Source: COMBO-56-21 sp038852315 (GTDB taxonomy: Archaea > Thermoplasmatota > Thermoplasmata > UBA10834). From it: a stretch of DNA of 33,560 nt. Positions 15,330 through 22,389 of this stretch are shown in pieces; positions within the stretch are counted from its first letter, which is position 1; every line of letters begins with the position of its first letter. The stretch lies in assembly GCA_038852315.1 (NCBI GenBank), contig JAWCKF010000019.1:1-33560 (forward strand). The letters run 5' to 3'. The notes beneath the pieces are model-generated. The model made no database searches, was not told the origin of the DNA, and was given only the letters and a program-made list of their open reading frames with translations. The translations under genes were made by a program, and so were the position numbers.

Positions 15330-15344
15330 GGGCTCAGACCTCCG

Positions 15345-16115
15345 TCACAGCCGGCTGCGCACCTCCGCGCCCAGCTTCAGCGACATGTCGATTACCCTCC
15401 GGACGTCGTCCCTCGTCAGGGATCCTTCGCCGCCCTTCTGCATGGCGCACAGCCTGCCCATCTCGTTAGTGGCGACGGTGAGCCTCGCGTCCGCCACCCG
15501 CTCCTCGTCGTGCGTCGGGTCGACCAGCAGCTTGCCGTCAATCTTCACGGCCGTTATCGATATGGGCTGGTGCAGCACGGGCAGAGGGTAGTCCTCGCCC
15601 AGGCCCGCCCTCTTCGCAGGGACGATGGTCGTCTTGAACGCAGCGTTCGCGCCGATGTTCGCGGCGTCGAACAGGTTGCCGTCGTAGTCTATCACGTGCA
15701 CATCGACGAACATGATCCACACCTCCTTGCCCGGCTCGATGCACAGCTTCTCGAGGTCGACTGCATGTCCTTCCCTGATGCCCCTGTCTATGACCCTCGC
15801 GACCTCGATGGACTCCTGGTCTGGAGGACCGCCCTCGAATGTCTCGCTGGCCATGGGTATCAGCTCGGCGTTCGTTGACAGCACGCCGCTGTTTGGCGTG
15901 TCCGGGAAAGGCTCTCCCTTGATCAGCTTCACGCCGACGACGACCTGCGTGTTCCCGAGCTTCACCCTCGCGGAGCCCTCGGCGGATCCAATGAAGTTCG
16001 TCTCGATGGTCAGCGGCCGCATCTCATCCAGCCTCCTGCCGTCCACCCGCATGCCCTTGGAGAGCAGCTTGGATATGTGGTCCCTCTTCAGCTCCGCCAT
16101 AACGTCCCTGGCCAT
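15345..16115 (-). CDS. rrp42: Exosome subunit Rrp42
   Basis: Non-catalytic RNase PH-fold partner of Rrp41 in the archaeal exosome ring. It is 256 residues with RVDGRRLDEMRPLTIETNF near the start and the later RNase PH blocks GIREGHAVDLEKLCIEPGK and DVHVIDYDGNLFDAANIGANAAF. I chose ATG 16113-16115, eight bases after a GGAGAG site; an in-frame GTG at 16124 overlaps rrp41. One base separates the rrp41 stop from this start. Confidence 0.93.
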   Translation of the reverse strand: MARDVMAELKRDHISKLLSKGMRVDGRRLDEMRPLTIETNFIGSAEGSARVKLGNTQVVVGVKLIKGEPFPDTPNSGVLSTNAELIPMASETFEGGPPDQESIEVARVIDRGIREGHAVDLEKLCIEPGKEVWIMFVDVHVIDYDGNLFDAANIGANAAFKTTIVPAKRAGLGEDYPLPVLHQPISITAVKIDGKLLVDPTHDEERVADARLTVATNEMGRLCAMQKGGEGSLTRDDVRRVIDMSLKLGAEVRSRL

Positions 16116-16116
16116 C

Positions 16117-16908
16117 TCAAGCACTCTCCCTCTGGGCCTCCGGGGCCGATGCCAGCTCGGCGTCCAGCGATCTTGCCATGTACCGCCTCTTGAGCGCGTC
16201 TCTCTGCAGCTCGTAGACCTTCTTGCACGCGTCTATGGCCATGCTCAGGCCCTTCTCGAACTCATCGACGGTGAGGTCGCCGTCCATCTGCAGCAGGACG
16301 ATCTCGCCTGTGCGGGGGACGTACCCCACTGGTATGTCCGCCTGACCGTAGTTGTCCTCCTCCTTCGTGAGGTCGACGACCATCGTGTCCGCGACCTTGC
16401 CCGCGGCGCACGACGCCACCAGGTCCCTCATGGGCACACCCGCGTCGGCGAGGGCGACGGACGCCGCCGTCAGGCCCGCGCAGCGCGTGCCCGCGTTCGC
16501 CTGTAGTATCTCTATGTAGACGTCGATAGAGGTCCTCGGGAAGTACTCGGTGAACACGACGCTGGTCAGCGCCTCGGAGATTATCTTCGATATCTCGTGG
16601 GACCTCCGGTCGGGCCCCGGCTTCTTCCTGTCCTCCACCGAGAACGACGCCATGTTGTAGTTGCACTGGACGAGCGCGCGCTCGGTGTTCTGCAGGTGTC
16701 TCGGGTGGCACTCCCTCGGACCGTACACCGCAGCCATGACCTTGTTCAGGCCCCATTCGACGTACGCGGAGCCGTCGGCCCGGCTCAGCACTCCCGCCTC
16801 GATCTTGAGTGGCCGCATCTCGTTGGGCAGCCTGCCATCTACCCTCCGGCCGTTCTCGTCCATCAGCTTGATGTCGGCAGGTATCGGTGTCCCTCCCAAA
16901 TCGTTCAC
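16117..16908 (-). CDS. rrp41: Exosome subunit Rrp41 (catalytic)
   Basis: Catalytic RNase PH-fold subunit; with Rrp42 it forms the hexameric phosphorolytic ring that degrades or tails RNA. It is 263 residues with GRRVDGRLPNEMRPLKIEAG, the basic RNA/phosphate region DRRSHEISK, and the active-site stretch VVDLTKEEDNYGQADIPVG, all intact. It starts with GTG overlapping the rrp4 stop (GTGA). The last about 20 residues are an Ala/Glu-rich tail. Confidence 0.94.
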   Translation of the reverse strand: MNDLGGTPIPADIKLMDENGRRVDGRLPNEMRPLKIEAGVLSRADGSAYVEWGLNKVMAAVYGPRECHPRHLQNTERALVQCNYNMASFSVEDRKKPGPDRRSHEISKIISEALTSVVFTEYFPRTSIDVYIEILQANAGTRCAGLTAASVALADAGVPMRDLVASCAAGKVADTMVVDLTKEEDNYGQADIPVGYVPRTGEIVLLQMDGDLTVDEFEKGLSMAIDACKKVYELQRDALKRRYMARSLDAELASAPEAQRESA

Positions 16909-17594
16909 GCTCCTCTCTCAGAACCGCTCTCCAGGAATCTCTTGACCTTCTCCGTCAGGCCGAGGCTGTGCGCCTCCTCCTCTATCATCCTTATCGCCTT
17001 GGCCGCCTTCACTATGTTGTCCAAGTCTCCGTCGATCCAGATGCGGCCGTTCTGGCCGACGTATATCCTGCATCCGGTCATGTTCTTCAGCATCTGTATC
17101 ATGGAGCCGTTGCGCCCTATCACGCGGGGCACCTTCGTGGGCGAGACCTCAAGGACCATCCCGCCCGTGAGCTTCCTCAGGCCGTGGTCCAGCATGGAGA
17201 CGCTAACCCTCTTCTGCTCGTCGACGCCGACGACCTTGAGCAGGACGACATCCCCCACGTTCATGAACTTCGATGTTTCCCCGAACTCGACCCTCCACGG
17301 CACCTCGTTCACGTGGAGAGGGGCGGGATAGGGAGAGTTGATGTCGACCAGCCAGTTGGACGCGCTCGTATCGATTATCTTCCCTACCACGAGGTCGCCT
17401 CTCGCGGGGACGTACTGGCCCGCGAGCGGCACCACGCTCACCTGGTCGTGCCTGACGTTCTTTATCCCAAGCTGGGCGGCGTACACCTTGTTGCCCTCGG
17501 CGAACGTCCCCGGGCCGGCTCGCTTGCCCACCGCGAGCAGCTCCCCCGGAACAACAATCTCTCTCGACGGCTCCCTCGACTCGCTGCTTTCCAT
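16905..17594 (-). CDS. rrp4: Exosome cap subunit Rrp4
   Basis: RNA-binding cap of the exosome that feeds substrate into the Rrp41-Rrp42 ring. From ATG 17594 it has 229 residues: an N-terminal domain with REIVVPGELLAVG, an S1 domain (GDLVVGKIIDTSASNWLVDIN), and a KH domain with the GRNG loop (VPRVIGRNGSMIQML). The start is uncertain: an in-frame ATG at 17615 and a GTG at 17663 are also open, and none has a strong Shine-Dalgarno site. Confidence 0.9.
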   Translation of the reverse strand: MESSESREPSREIVVPGELLAVGKRAGPGTFAEGNKVYAAQLGIKNVRHDQVSVVPLAGQYVPARGDLVVGKIIDTSASNWLVDINSPYPAPLHVNEVPWRVEFGETSKFMNVGDVVLLKVVGVDEQKRVSVSMLDHGLRKLTGGMVLEVSPTKVPRVIGRNGSMIQMLKNMTGCRIYVGQNGRIWIDGDLDNIVKAAKAIRMIEEEAHSLGLTEKVKRFLESGSERGA

Positions 17595-17722
17595 GTGCGA
17601 CTCACTCGCATGCATAGGACGATAAACACGCTGCGAGCTGGGCTCGAAATCACGAAGATTCACTTACTCGGCCGCAGTGCATTTACCCTTGTCTCTGTTC
17701 GAGCCGGAGAACCGCATCCCCC

Positions 17723-17731
17723 GCTTAAATG
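17723..17731 (-). promoter_or_regulatory. Possible internal TATA box before rrp4
   Basis: The minus strand reads CATTTAAGC in the 192-base gap between SBDS and rrp4, the only large gap inside the superoperon. It predicts initiation near 17701, so the exosome genes could be expressed apart from the psmA-SBDS pair. Confidence 0.45.
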
Positions 17732-17786
17732 TTTTGGCCCCAGGCGGCCGGCCCGCAGGCCACGTCTGCGCGCAGTGCCAGAATCA

Positions 17787-18491
17787 TCAGGACGGCCCTT
17801 TTAGGATCTTCGTTTCGGCCTCCCCGTGAGTCTTGTTGCTTATCCTCTCGAAGAACTCCGTCTGGAGGCCCGCAGGCATCTCGATGATGCCTATCCACGA
17901 CCCGTCCTTCTGCCACTCCTCCTTGACGATCTTGCCGAAGTGCTTGAAGTCCTCGTAACATCTGCCGTAGTTCTCCCCGGAGACCTTCACCGCTATCCGG
18001 ACCTTGTCGAACCGGATGGGTATCAGTGGGCGGATGGCATCCATCACCGCTGGGACCTGCGCCTCGACGGGCTTGAACGGGTCGATGTGCACCTTGGCCT
18101 CTTCCATGGCGGTCTCGATCCTCGCGGGCGGGTGCGGGGCGCCTGTCTGGGGGTTCATCGCGTTCCTCGCGATGTACTCGATTATCCTCTTCCGCTTGTT
18201 CTCCTGCATTATGCGGCGCTGCTCGGTCGTGAGCTGGACCTCGCCCTTCAGGATTATTGCCTTCGCGACCTCGGTGACGTCCGTGGTTCCGAAGACCTCC
18301 TTGATCTTGTCCTCGGGCGCCCTTGTGCCCTTCCGGGCGTTTCGGAATATCGTGTCTATGACCATGTGGTCGAAGAGGTCAACCTCGCGCCCGTCTTTCA
18401 TCTTCTGGACTATCGCTGGGTCTATGAGGATCTCGAAGCTCTCGCCGTGCGACTCGAGCCTAGCGATGATCGCCTGGTCGAGGTCGACCAT
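17787..18491 (-). CDS. Ribosome maturation protein SDO1/SBDS
   Basis: Archaeal SBDS homologue, implicated in late large-subunit maturation (release of the anti-association factor in eukaryotes). It is 234 residues with the N-terminal FYSH domain (ESFEILIDPAIVQKMKDG, IKEVFGTTDVTEVAKAIILKGE), the helical middle domain (EQRRIMQENKRKRIIEYIARNA) and the ferredoxin-like C-terminal domain. ATG 18489-18491 follows psmA closely. Its neighbour order psmA-SBDS-rrp4 is the classic one. Confidence 0.93.
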   Translation of the reverse strand: MVDLDQAIIARLESHGESFEILIDPAIVQKMKDGREVDLFDHMVIDTIFRNARKGTRAPEDKIKEVFGTTDVTEVAKAIILKGEVQLTTEQRRIMQENKRKRIIEYIARNAMNPQTGAPHPPARIETAMEEAKVHIDPFKPVEAQVPAVMDAIRPLIPIRFDKVRIAVKVSGENYGRCYEDFKHFGKIVKEEWQKDGSWIGIIEMPAGLQTEFFERISNKTHGEAETKILKGPS

Positions 18492-18501
18492 GTGCACCCG
18501 C

Positions 18502-19218
18502 TCACGTGCTGAGCTTCTTCACGTAGGCCTCCACCTCGGCCTCCGTGAGCTTCCTGAACCTCTCCCCAACCCTCACGAGGCCTATCTCGACGGCCTTCGT
18601 GTTCAGGCTCTCCTCCGTGGCTTTCTGGAGCGCCCTCAGTCCCAGCATTATGGCCTCGTCCATAGGCATGTCGTCCTTGTACTGCTCCTCGAACACGTCC
18701 ATGATGGCGTTCTTCCCGGCGCCTATCGACCCCGCCTTGTAGGCGACGAGTGCGCCGCTCGGGTCCGTCTCGAACAGGTGGCAGCCCTGGTCGTCCACTC
18801 CAGCGACGAGGAGCGCTGTGCCGAACGGCCTCACCCCGCCGTACTGCGTGTAGTTCTGTTTGAAGTCGCATAGCCTCTTCACGAGGGTCTCGATGTCCAT
18901 CTTCTCGGCGTAGGTCACCTTGTTGATCTGCGCGAGGACCCTCGCATAGTCAACCAGAACCCTCGCGTCGGCGACAAGGCCAGAGGTGGCGCATCCTATG
19001 TGCTCGTCGATCTGGAATATCTTCTCGATGGACCTTGACTCGATCAGCTTGCTCGCTATCCGCTTGTCGACTATCAGGGCCACGCCATCCTTGAACTTCA
19101 GGCCGACGGTGGTGGTGCCCCTCTTCACCGCCTCTCTGGCGTACTCGACCTGGAACAGCCTGCCGTCCGGCGAGAATACCGTGATCGCCCTATCATATGC
19201 CATCTGTCCTGGTTGCAT
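18502..19218 (-). CDS. psmA: Proteasome subunit alpha
   Basis: Gate-forming subunit of the archaeal 20S proteasome, 238 residues. The N-terminus MQPGQMAYDRAITVFSPDG has the YDR gate motif at 8-10, followed by the alpha-subunit signature LFQVEYAREAVKRGTTTVGL. ATG 19216-19218 has GGAGAG nine bases upstream. Longer in-frame starts would run into the promoter. It heads the exosome superoperon; the beta subunit is outside the window. Confidence 0.95.
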   Translation of the reverse strand: MQPGQMAYDRAITVFSPDGRLFQVEYAREAVKRGTTTVGLKFKDGVALIVDKRIASKLIESRSIEKIFQIDEHIGCATSGLVADARVLVDYARVLAQINKVTYAEKMDIETLVKRLCDFKQNYTQYGGVRPFGTALLVAGVDDQGCHLFETDPSGALVAYKAGSIGAGKNAIMDVFEEQYKDDMPMDEAIMLGLRALQKATEESLNTKAVEIGLVRVGERFRKLTEAEVEAYVKKLST

Positions 19219-19300
19219 GTTTTCACACTCTCCTTTTCCCCAACGTGATGCGTGATGGAGCGTAGAGTCGAATGCTGGATTCTGCCTAAGGTGGTAACCC

Positions 19301-19310
19301 GATATAAAGG
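19301..19310 (-). promoter_or_regulatory. TATA box of psmA/exosome operon
   Basis: The minus strand reads CCTTTATATC, a good archaeal TATA box, predicting initiation near 19278 and a leader of about 60 nt before the psmA ATG. It separates the psmA operon from the ftsZ1-pop5 pair. Confidence 0.7.
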
Positions 19311-19347
19311 TTTTCGGCCGCACCAGCTGACGTGTCCAGCAGGCGCG

Positions 19348-19686
19348 TCACTCGGATATGTTCCGCTGAGGACCAAGCACCGCCCTGTACCTCCTCTTCA
19401 GGCTCCTGATGGTCCCAGAGGTCTTGAGCGACACCACCTTTATCGGCCGGCCGCCGGCGGATTCCAGCGAGTTGAGCAGGTCTATCGCAGTCTCCTTCAT
19501 CGTGTGCGGGACCTTCACTATGCCGAGGCCGTCCTCGTACACAGTCATCCTCAGGCTGCCACCCATGCCCATGCGCCTCGCGGCATCGAGTATCGCCGAC
19601 AGCAGCTCTCCTCTGCCGGGCATATCCTCCGCCTCGACCCGGAAGGCGATGTATCTCCACCGTCCCACAGAAGCCTTGGCTGCCAT
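19348..19686 (-). CDS. rnp2: RNase P protein component 2 (Pop5)
   Basis: RNase P subunit that pairs with Rpp30 to support the catalytic RNA domain. It is 112 residues with the family pattern GRWRYIAFRVEAED, ELLSAILDAARRMGMGG, DGLGIVKVPHTMKETAIDLL and the end GTIRSLKRRYRAVLG. It starts eight bases after ftsZ1, so the two are probably one transcript. Rpp30, its frequent neighbour in archaea, is not adjacent. Confidence 0.87.
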   Translation of the reverse strand: MAAKASVGRWRYIAFRVEAEDMPGRGELLSAILDAARRMGMGGSLRMTVYEDGLGIVKVPHTMKETAIDLLNSLESAGGRPIKVVSLKTSGTIRSLKRRYRAVLGPQRNISE

Positions 19687-19694
19687 GTCAGATC

Positions 19695-20804
19695 TCAGCG
19701 GACGAAATCCACTCCGTGCTTCGCGACGGGCTCGGGGGCGGTGAGCACCGACGGCCCTCGGACTCCGGTGAGGACGGCCATCACGCGCACCATCCCTTCC
19801 ATCTTGGGGTCAACGCTGCATCCCCAGATGATCCTCGCGTTCTTGCTTATCTTCTCGCTCACCAGTTCCGCGGCCCTCTCTGCTTCGCTGACGGTCATGT
19901 CGTTCCCGCCAGTCACCCGTATGAGGGCCCCTTTGGCGGTAGAGAGGTCGACGTCGCCGAGCAAGGGCGATTGCAGCGCTTGATACACCGCTGACTCGAT
20001 CCTGTCGCCCTTGCCCGTCACGGTCTTCGCACTCGCCTCGCCCATCCCGATGATGGCGACGCCGCCGTTCTTCATGATCGTCATCACATCGTTGAAGTCC
20101 AAGTTCACAAGCCCGGGCTTGGTGATAATCTCGGTCAGGCCCTTTATCGACTCCATCAGAACCTCGTCGGCTACGCGGAAGGCAGCGTCCAGCGGTAGCT
20201 TCGGGACGAGCTCCAGCAGCCTGTCGTTGGGTATCACGGCCGTGGTGTCACAGTGCTGGCGTAGCCGCTCGAAGCCTCTGAGGGCGTTCTCCATCCTCAC
20301 CTTGCCCTCGGCGGTGAAAGGAAGCGTGACTATGCCTATCACGAGCGCGCCAGACTCCCTCGCGAGCTTCGCCACGAACGGCGCGGACCCGGTCCCTGTC
20401 CCGCCACCCATGCCCGCGGTGACGAAGACTATGTTAGAACCCTTGATGTACGCCTTCAGCTCCTCCTCAGCCTCCTGGGCGGCCTTCTCGCCCACCTCTG
20501 GGAGCGCCCCAGCGCCAAGCCCTCTCGTTGTGTTCCTCCCGAGGAGCACCTTGTGGGGAGCGTGCACATGGAGTAGGTGCTTGGCATCGCTGTTCGCGGC
20601 AACGAGCTCGGCCCCGAATATGCCCGCAGTGCTGAGGCGGTTTATGGTGTTCGACCCGCCGCCTCCACATCCAATTATCGCGATGTTCACCTTCAGTTTC
20701 TCAACGATCTTCGCGAGTTCCTCGTCATCAGGTGTTCCCAGCTCAGGCTTCGATCCCTTCTGCTGCTCATGCAGTTCGAGAGCATCATCTATGAGCGACT
20801 TCAT
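19695..20804 (-). CDS. ftsZ: Cell division GTPase FtsZ, minus-strand copy
   Basis: Tubulin-like GTPase of the archaeal division ring, 369 residues. It has the nucleotide-binding GCGGGGSNTINRL (about 46-58), the tubulin signature GGGTGTGSA, and the T7 loop VNLDFNDVMTIM with its catalytic acids. The C-terminus, after a linker of roughly 15 residues, is KHGVDFVR. Two archaeal FtsZ paralogues are common; I cannot say which orthologue (FtsZ1 or FtsZ2) this is. It diverges from the second copy at 21131 and is followed by pop5. Confidence 0.95.
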   Translation of the reverse strand: MKSLIDDALELHEQQKGSKPELGTPDDEELAKIVEKLKVNIAIIGCGGGGSNTINRLSTAGIFGAELVAANSDAKHLLHVHAPHKVLLGRNTTRGLGAGALPEVGEKAAQEAEEELKAYIKGSNIVFVTAGMGGGTGTGSAPFVAKLARESGALVIGIVTLPFTAEGKVRMENALRGFERLRQHCDTTAVIPNDRLLELVPKLPLDAAFRVADEVLMESIKGLTEIITKPGLVNLDFNDVMTIMKNGGVAIIGMGEASAKTVTGKGDRIESAVYQALQSPLLGDVDLSTAKGALIRVTGGNDMTVSEAERAAELVSEKISKNARIIWGCSVDPKMEGMVRVMAVLTGVRGPSVLTAPEPVAKHGVDFVR

Positions 20805-20852
20805 CCGCTATCCCATCCCAAATCGGCTTGCAATCACGTATTAATCACTATA

Positions 20853-20862
20853 GTATATAAAA
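20853..20862 (-). promoter_or_regulatory. TATA box of minus-strand ftsZ
   Basis: The minus strand reads TTTTATATAC, the same decamer as the L3 operon promoter, predicting initiation near 20831 and a leader of about 25 nt. Confidence 0.7.
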
Positions 20863-21080
20863 TCAGCCAGATTCACAGGTGCGGGGCGCGTGCCGTTGTG
20901 CATCAGGACTCGTTCTCGGCTTGCCCCATTCTTTCGGGTGCCGTGCAGATAGCTCCGAGCGGGCGGTCCTTCTGACGCGCACTGTGCGCGATGCTATCAA
21001 CACCTCGGGGTATCGGTTCCGCACCGTTCCTTTCCTCTGGAAAGGAGCGGCGATACTGGCCGACTGCTGGCCTCAGCAAT

Positions 21081-21090
21081 GTTTATATTT
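21081..21090 (+). promoter_or_regulatory. TATA box of plus-strand ftsZ
   Basis: GTTTATATTT is a good TATA box, predicting initiation near 21113, about 18 bases before the ATG at 21131. Confidence 0.7.
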
Positions 21091-21130
21091 CGGTTCCATG
21101 ATTACTTAACCAGCCTTTGGGGTGCACTCT

Positions 21131-22330
21131 ATGCCGAAGTCTCTAGTGTCAGATGCATTGGGAAAAGACGCACAAAAGCTGATTGAAAAGTCACCTTCTC
21201 AGGAGCCCGCGGCCCAAGTGCAGGTGGCCCGGCCTGCGCCTACGACAGCGGACGACGAGGAGATCGCGAAGATAGCGGCGCAGTTGGATGTCTCTATCAA
21301 GATCATCGGTTGCGGCGGTGGCGGTTCCAACACCATCAACAGGTGTGTTGAGGCGGGTATCTCTGGCGCTCAGCTGTGCGCAATAAACACGGACGCGAAG
21401 CACCTGCTCGCAATACACGCGCCGAAGAAGATACTGATAGGGAAGAATGTCACACGCGGTCTCGGCGCTGGCGCCATCCCCCAGGTGGGGGAAGCGGCCG
21501 CCAAGGAGAACGAGCGGGAGATCCGCGACTTCCTCACAGGAGCGAACATAGTGTTCGTCACCGCTGGGATGGGCGGAGGGACCGGCACGGGCTCTGCGCA
21601 CTTCGCTGCCAGGATAGCCAAGGAGCAGAAGGCGCTCACCATAGGTGTCGTCACACTTCCCTTCACGGCGGAAGGCGAGGTCAGGATGGAGAACGCGCTC
21701 GAAGGCCTCGACAGGCTGAGGAGGCTCTGCGACACGACCATCGTCATACCGAACGACAAGCTCCTCGAGCTGGTTCCCAAGCTGCCCGTGGATGCGGCGT
21801 TCAAGGTCGCGGATGAGGTGCTCATGCAGACTATCAGGGGACTCACTGAGATAATCACCAAGCCCGGCCTGGTCAACCTCGACTACAGCGACATAATGAC
21901 CGTCATGAACGAAGGTGGCGTGGCCTTCGTAGGCATCGGCGAGTCGGACGAGGCTGACCCGGAGGACCGAGTCGAATCGGCGATCGAGGAGGCGCTGAAC
22001 TCACCTCTGCTCGGCGAGATCGACCTGAAGGACGCGAAGGGCGCGTTGGTCCGAGTGGTCGGCGGTCCCGACATGACAGTATCCGAGGCCCAGAAGGCAG
22101 CGGAGGTCGTCGGCCAGAGGATAAACAGGCACGCGAGGCTGATCTGGGGATGCAGCATCGACCCTGCGCTGGAGGGCCAGGTGCGGATACTGCTCATAGT
22201 CACGGGCGCAAAGTCCGAGCTCGTGGTCGGGAAGGAGGATGTCACCGCACCCGCGGGTAGCCCGAAGCGCGCAGTCGCCGGGGCCAGGAGCTACGGCCCG
22301 GACGACGACAGCATAGACTTCGTGCGCTGA
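21131..22330 (+). CDS. ftsZ: Cell division GTPase FtsZ, plus-strand copy
   Basis: Second FtsZ, 399 residues. Nucleotide-binding GCGGGGSNTINRC, GGGTGTGSA, and T7 loop VNLDYSDIMTVM are intact, so it should be an active GTPase. Relative to the minus-strand copy it has a longer N-terminal linker (about 50 residues before the core) and a longer C-terminal linker, ending DDDSIDFVR. The core is closely similar throughout, an ancient duplication. ATG 21131 has a GGGGTG site six bases upstream; a GTG at 21122 lies on that site. Confidence 0.95.
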   Translation: MPKSLVSDALGKDAQKLIEKSPSQEPAAQVQVARPAPTTADDEEIAKIAAQLDVSIKIIGCGGGGSNTINRCVEAGISGAQLCAINTDAKHLLAIHAPKKILIGKNVTRGLGAGAIPQVGEAAAKENEREIRDFLTGANIVFVTAGMGGGTGTGSAHFAARIAKEQKALTIGVVTLPFTAEGEVRMENALEGLDRLRRLCDTTIVIPNDKLLELVPKLPVDAAFKVADEVLMQTIRGLTEIITKPGLVNLDYSDIMTVMNEGGVAFVGIGESDEADPEDRVESAIEEALNSPLLGEIDLKDAKGALVRVVGGPDMTVSEAQKAAEVVGQRINRHARLIWGCSIDPALEGQVRILLIVTGAKSELVVGKEDVTAPAGSPKRAVAGARSYGPDDDSIDFVR

Positions 22331-22389
22331 TACCCTCTCGTTTCCCGGGCGGCGGGCCATGGCGTGCCTCCCGGCTGACCGCCCTGAAA

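Larger units (their letters stand above)
20805..21130. promoter_or_regulatory. Divergent ftsZ-ftsZ intergenic region
   Basis: This 326-base gap contains no gene I can support. It holds a promoter at each end, a direct repeat AATCAC at 20832-20837 and 20843-20848 between the ftsZ1 TATA box and start, and two perfect hairpins in the middle: 20976-20990 (6-bp stem, 3-nt loop) and 21029-21045 (7-bp stem, 3-nt loop). The centre could encode a small RNA or a regulator site, but nothing identifies one. Confidence 0.5.

Noticed and set aside
19219..19323. Upstream extension of proteasome alpha by 35 residues
   Set aside because: It would cover the psmA promoter and ribosome-binding site; the family N-terminus with its YDR motif begins at 19218.
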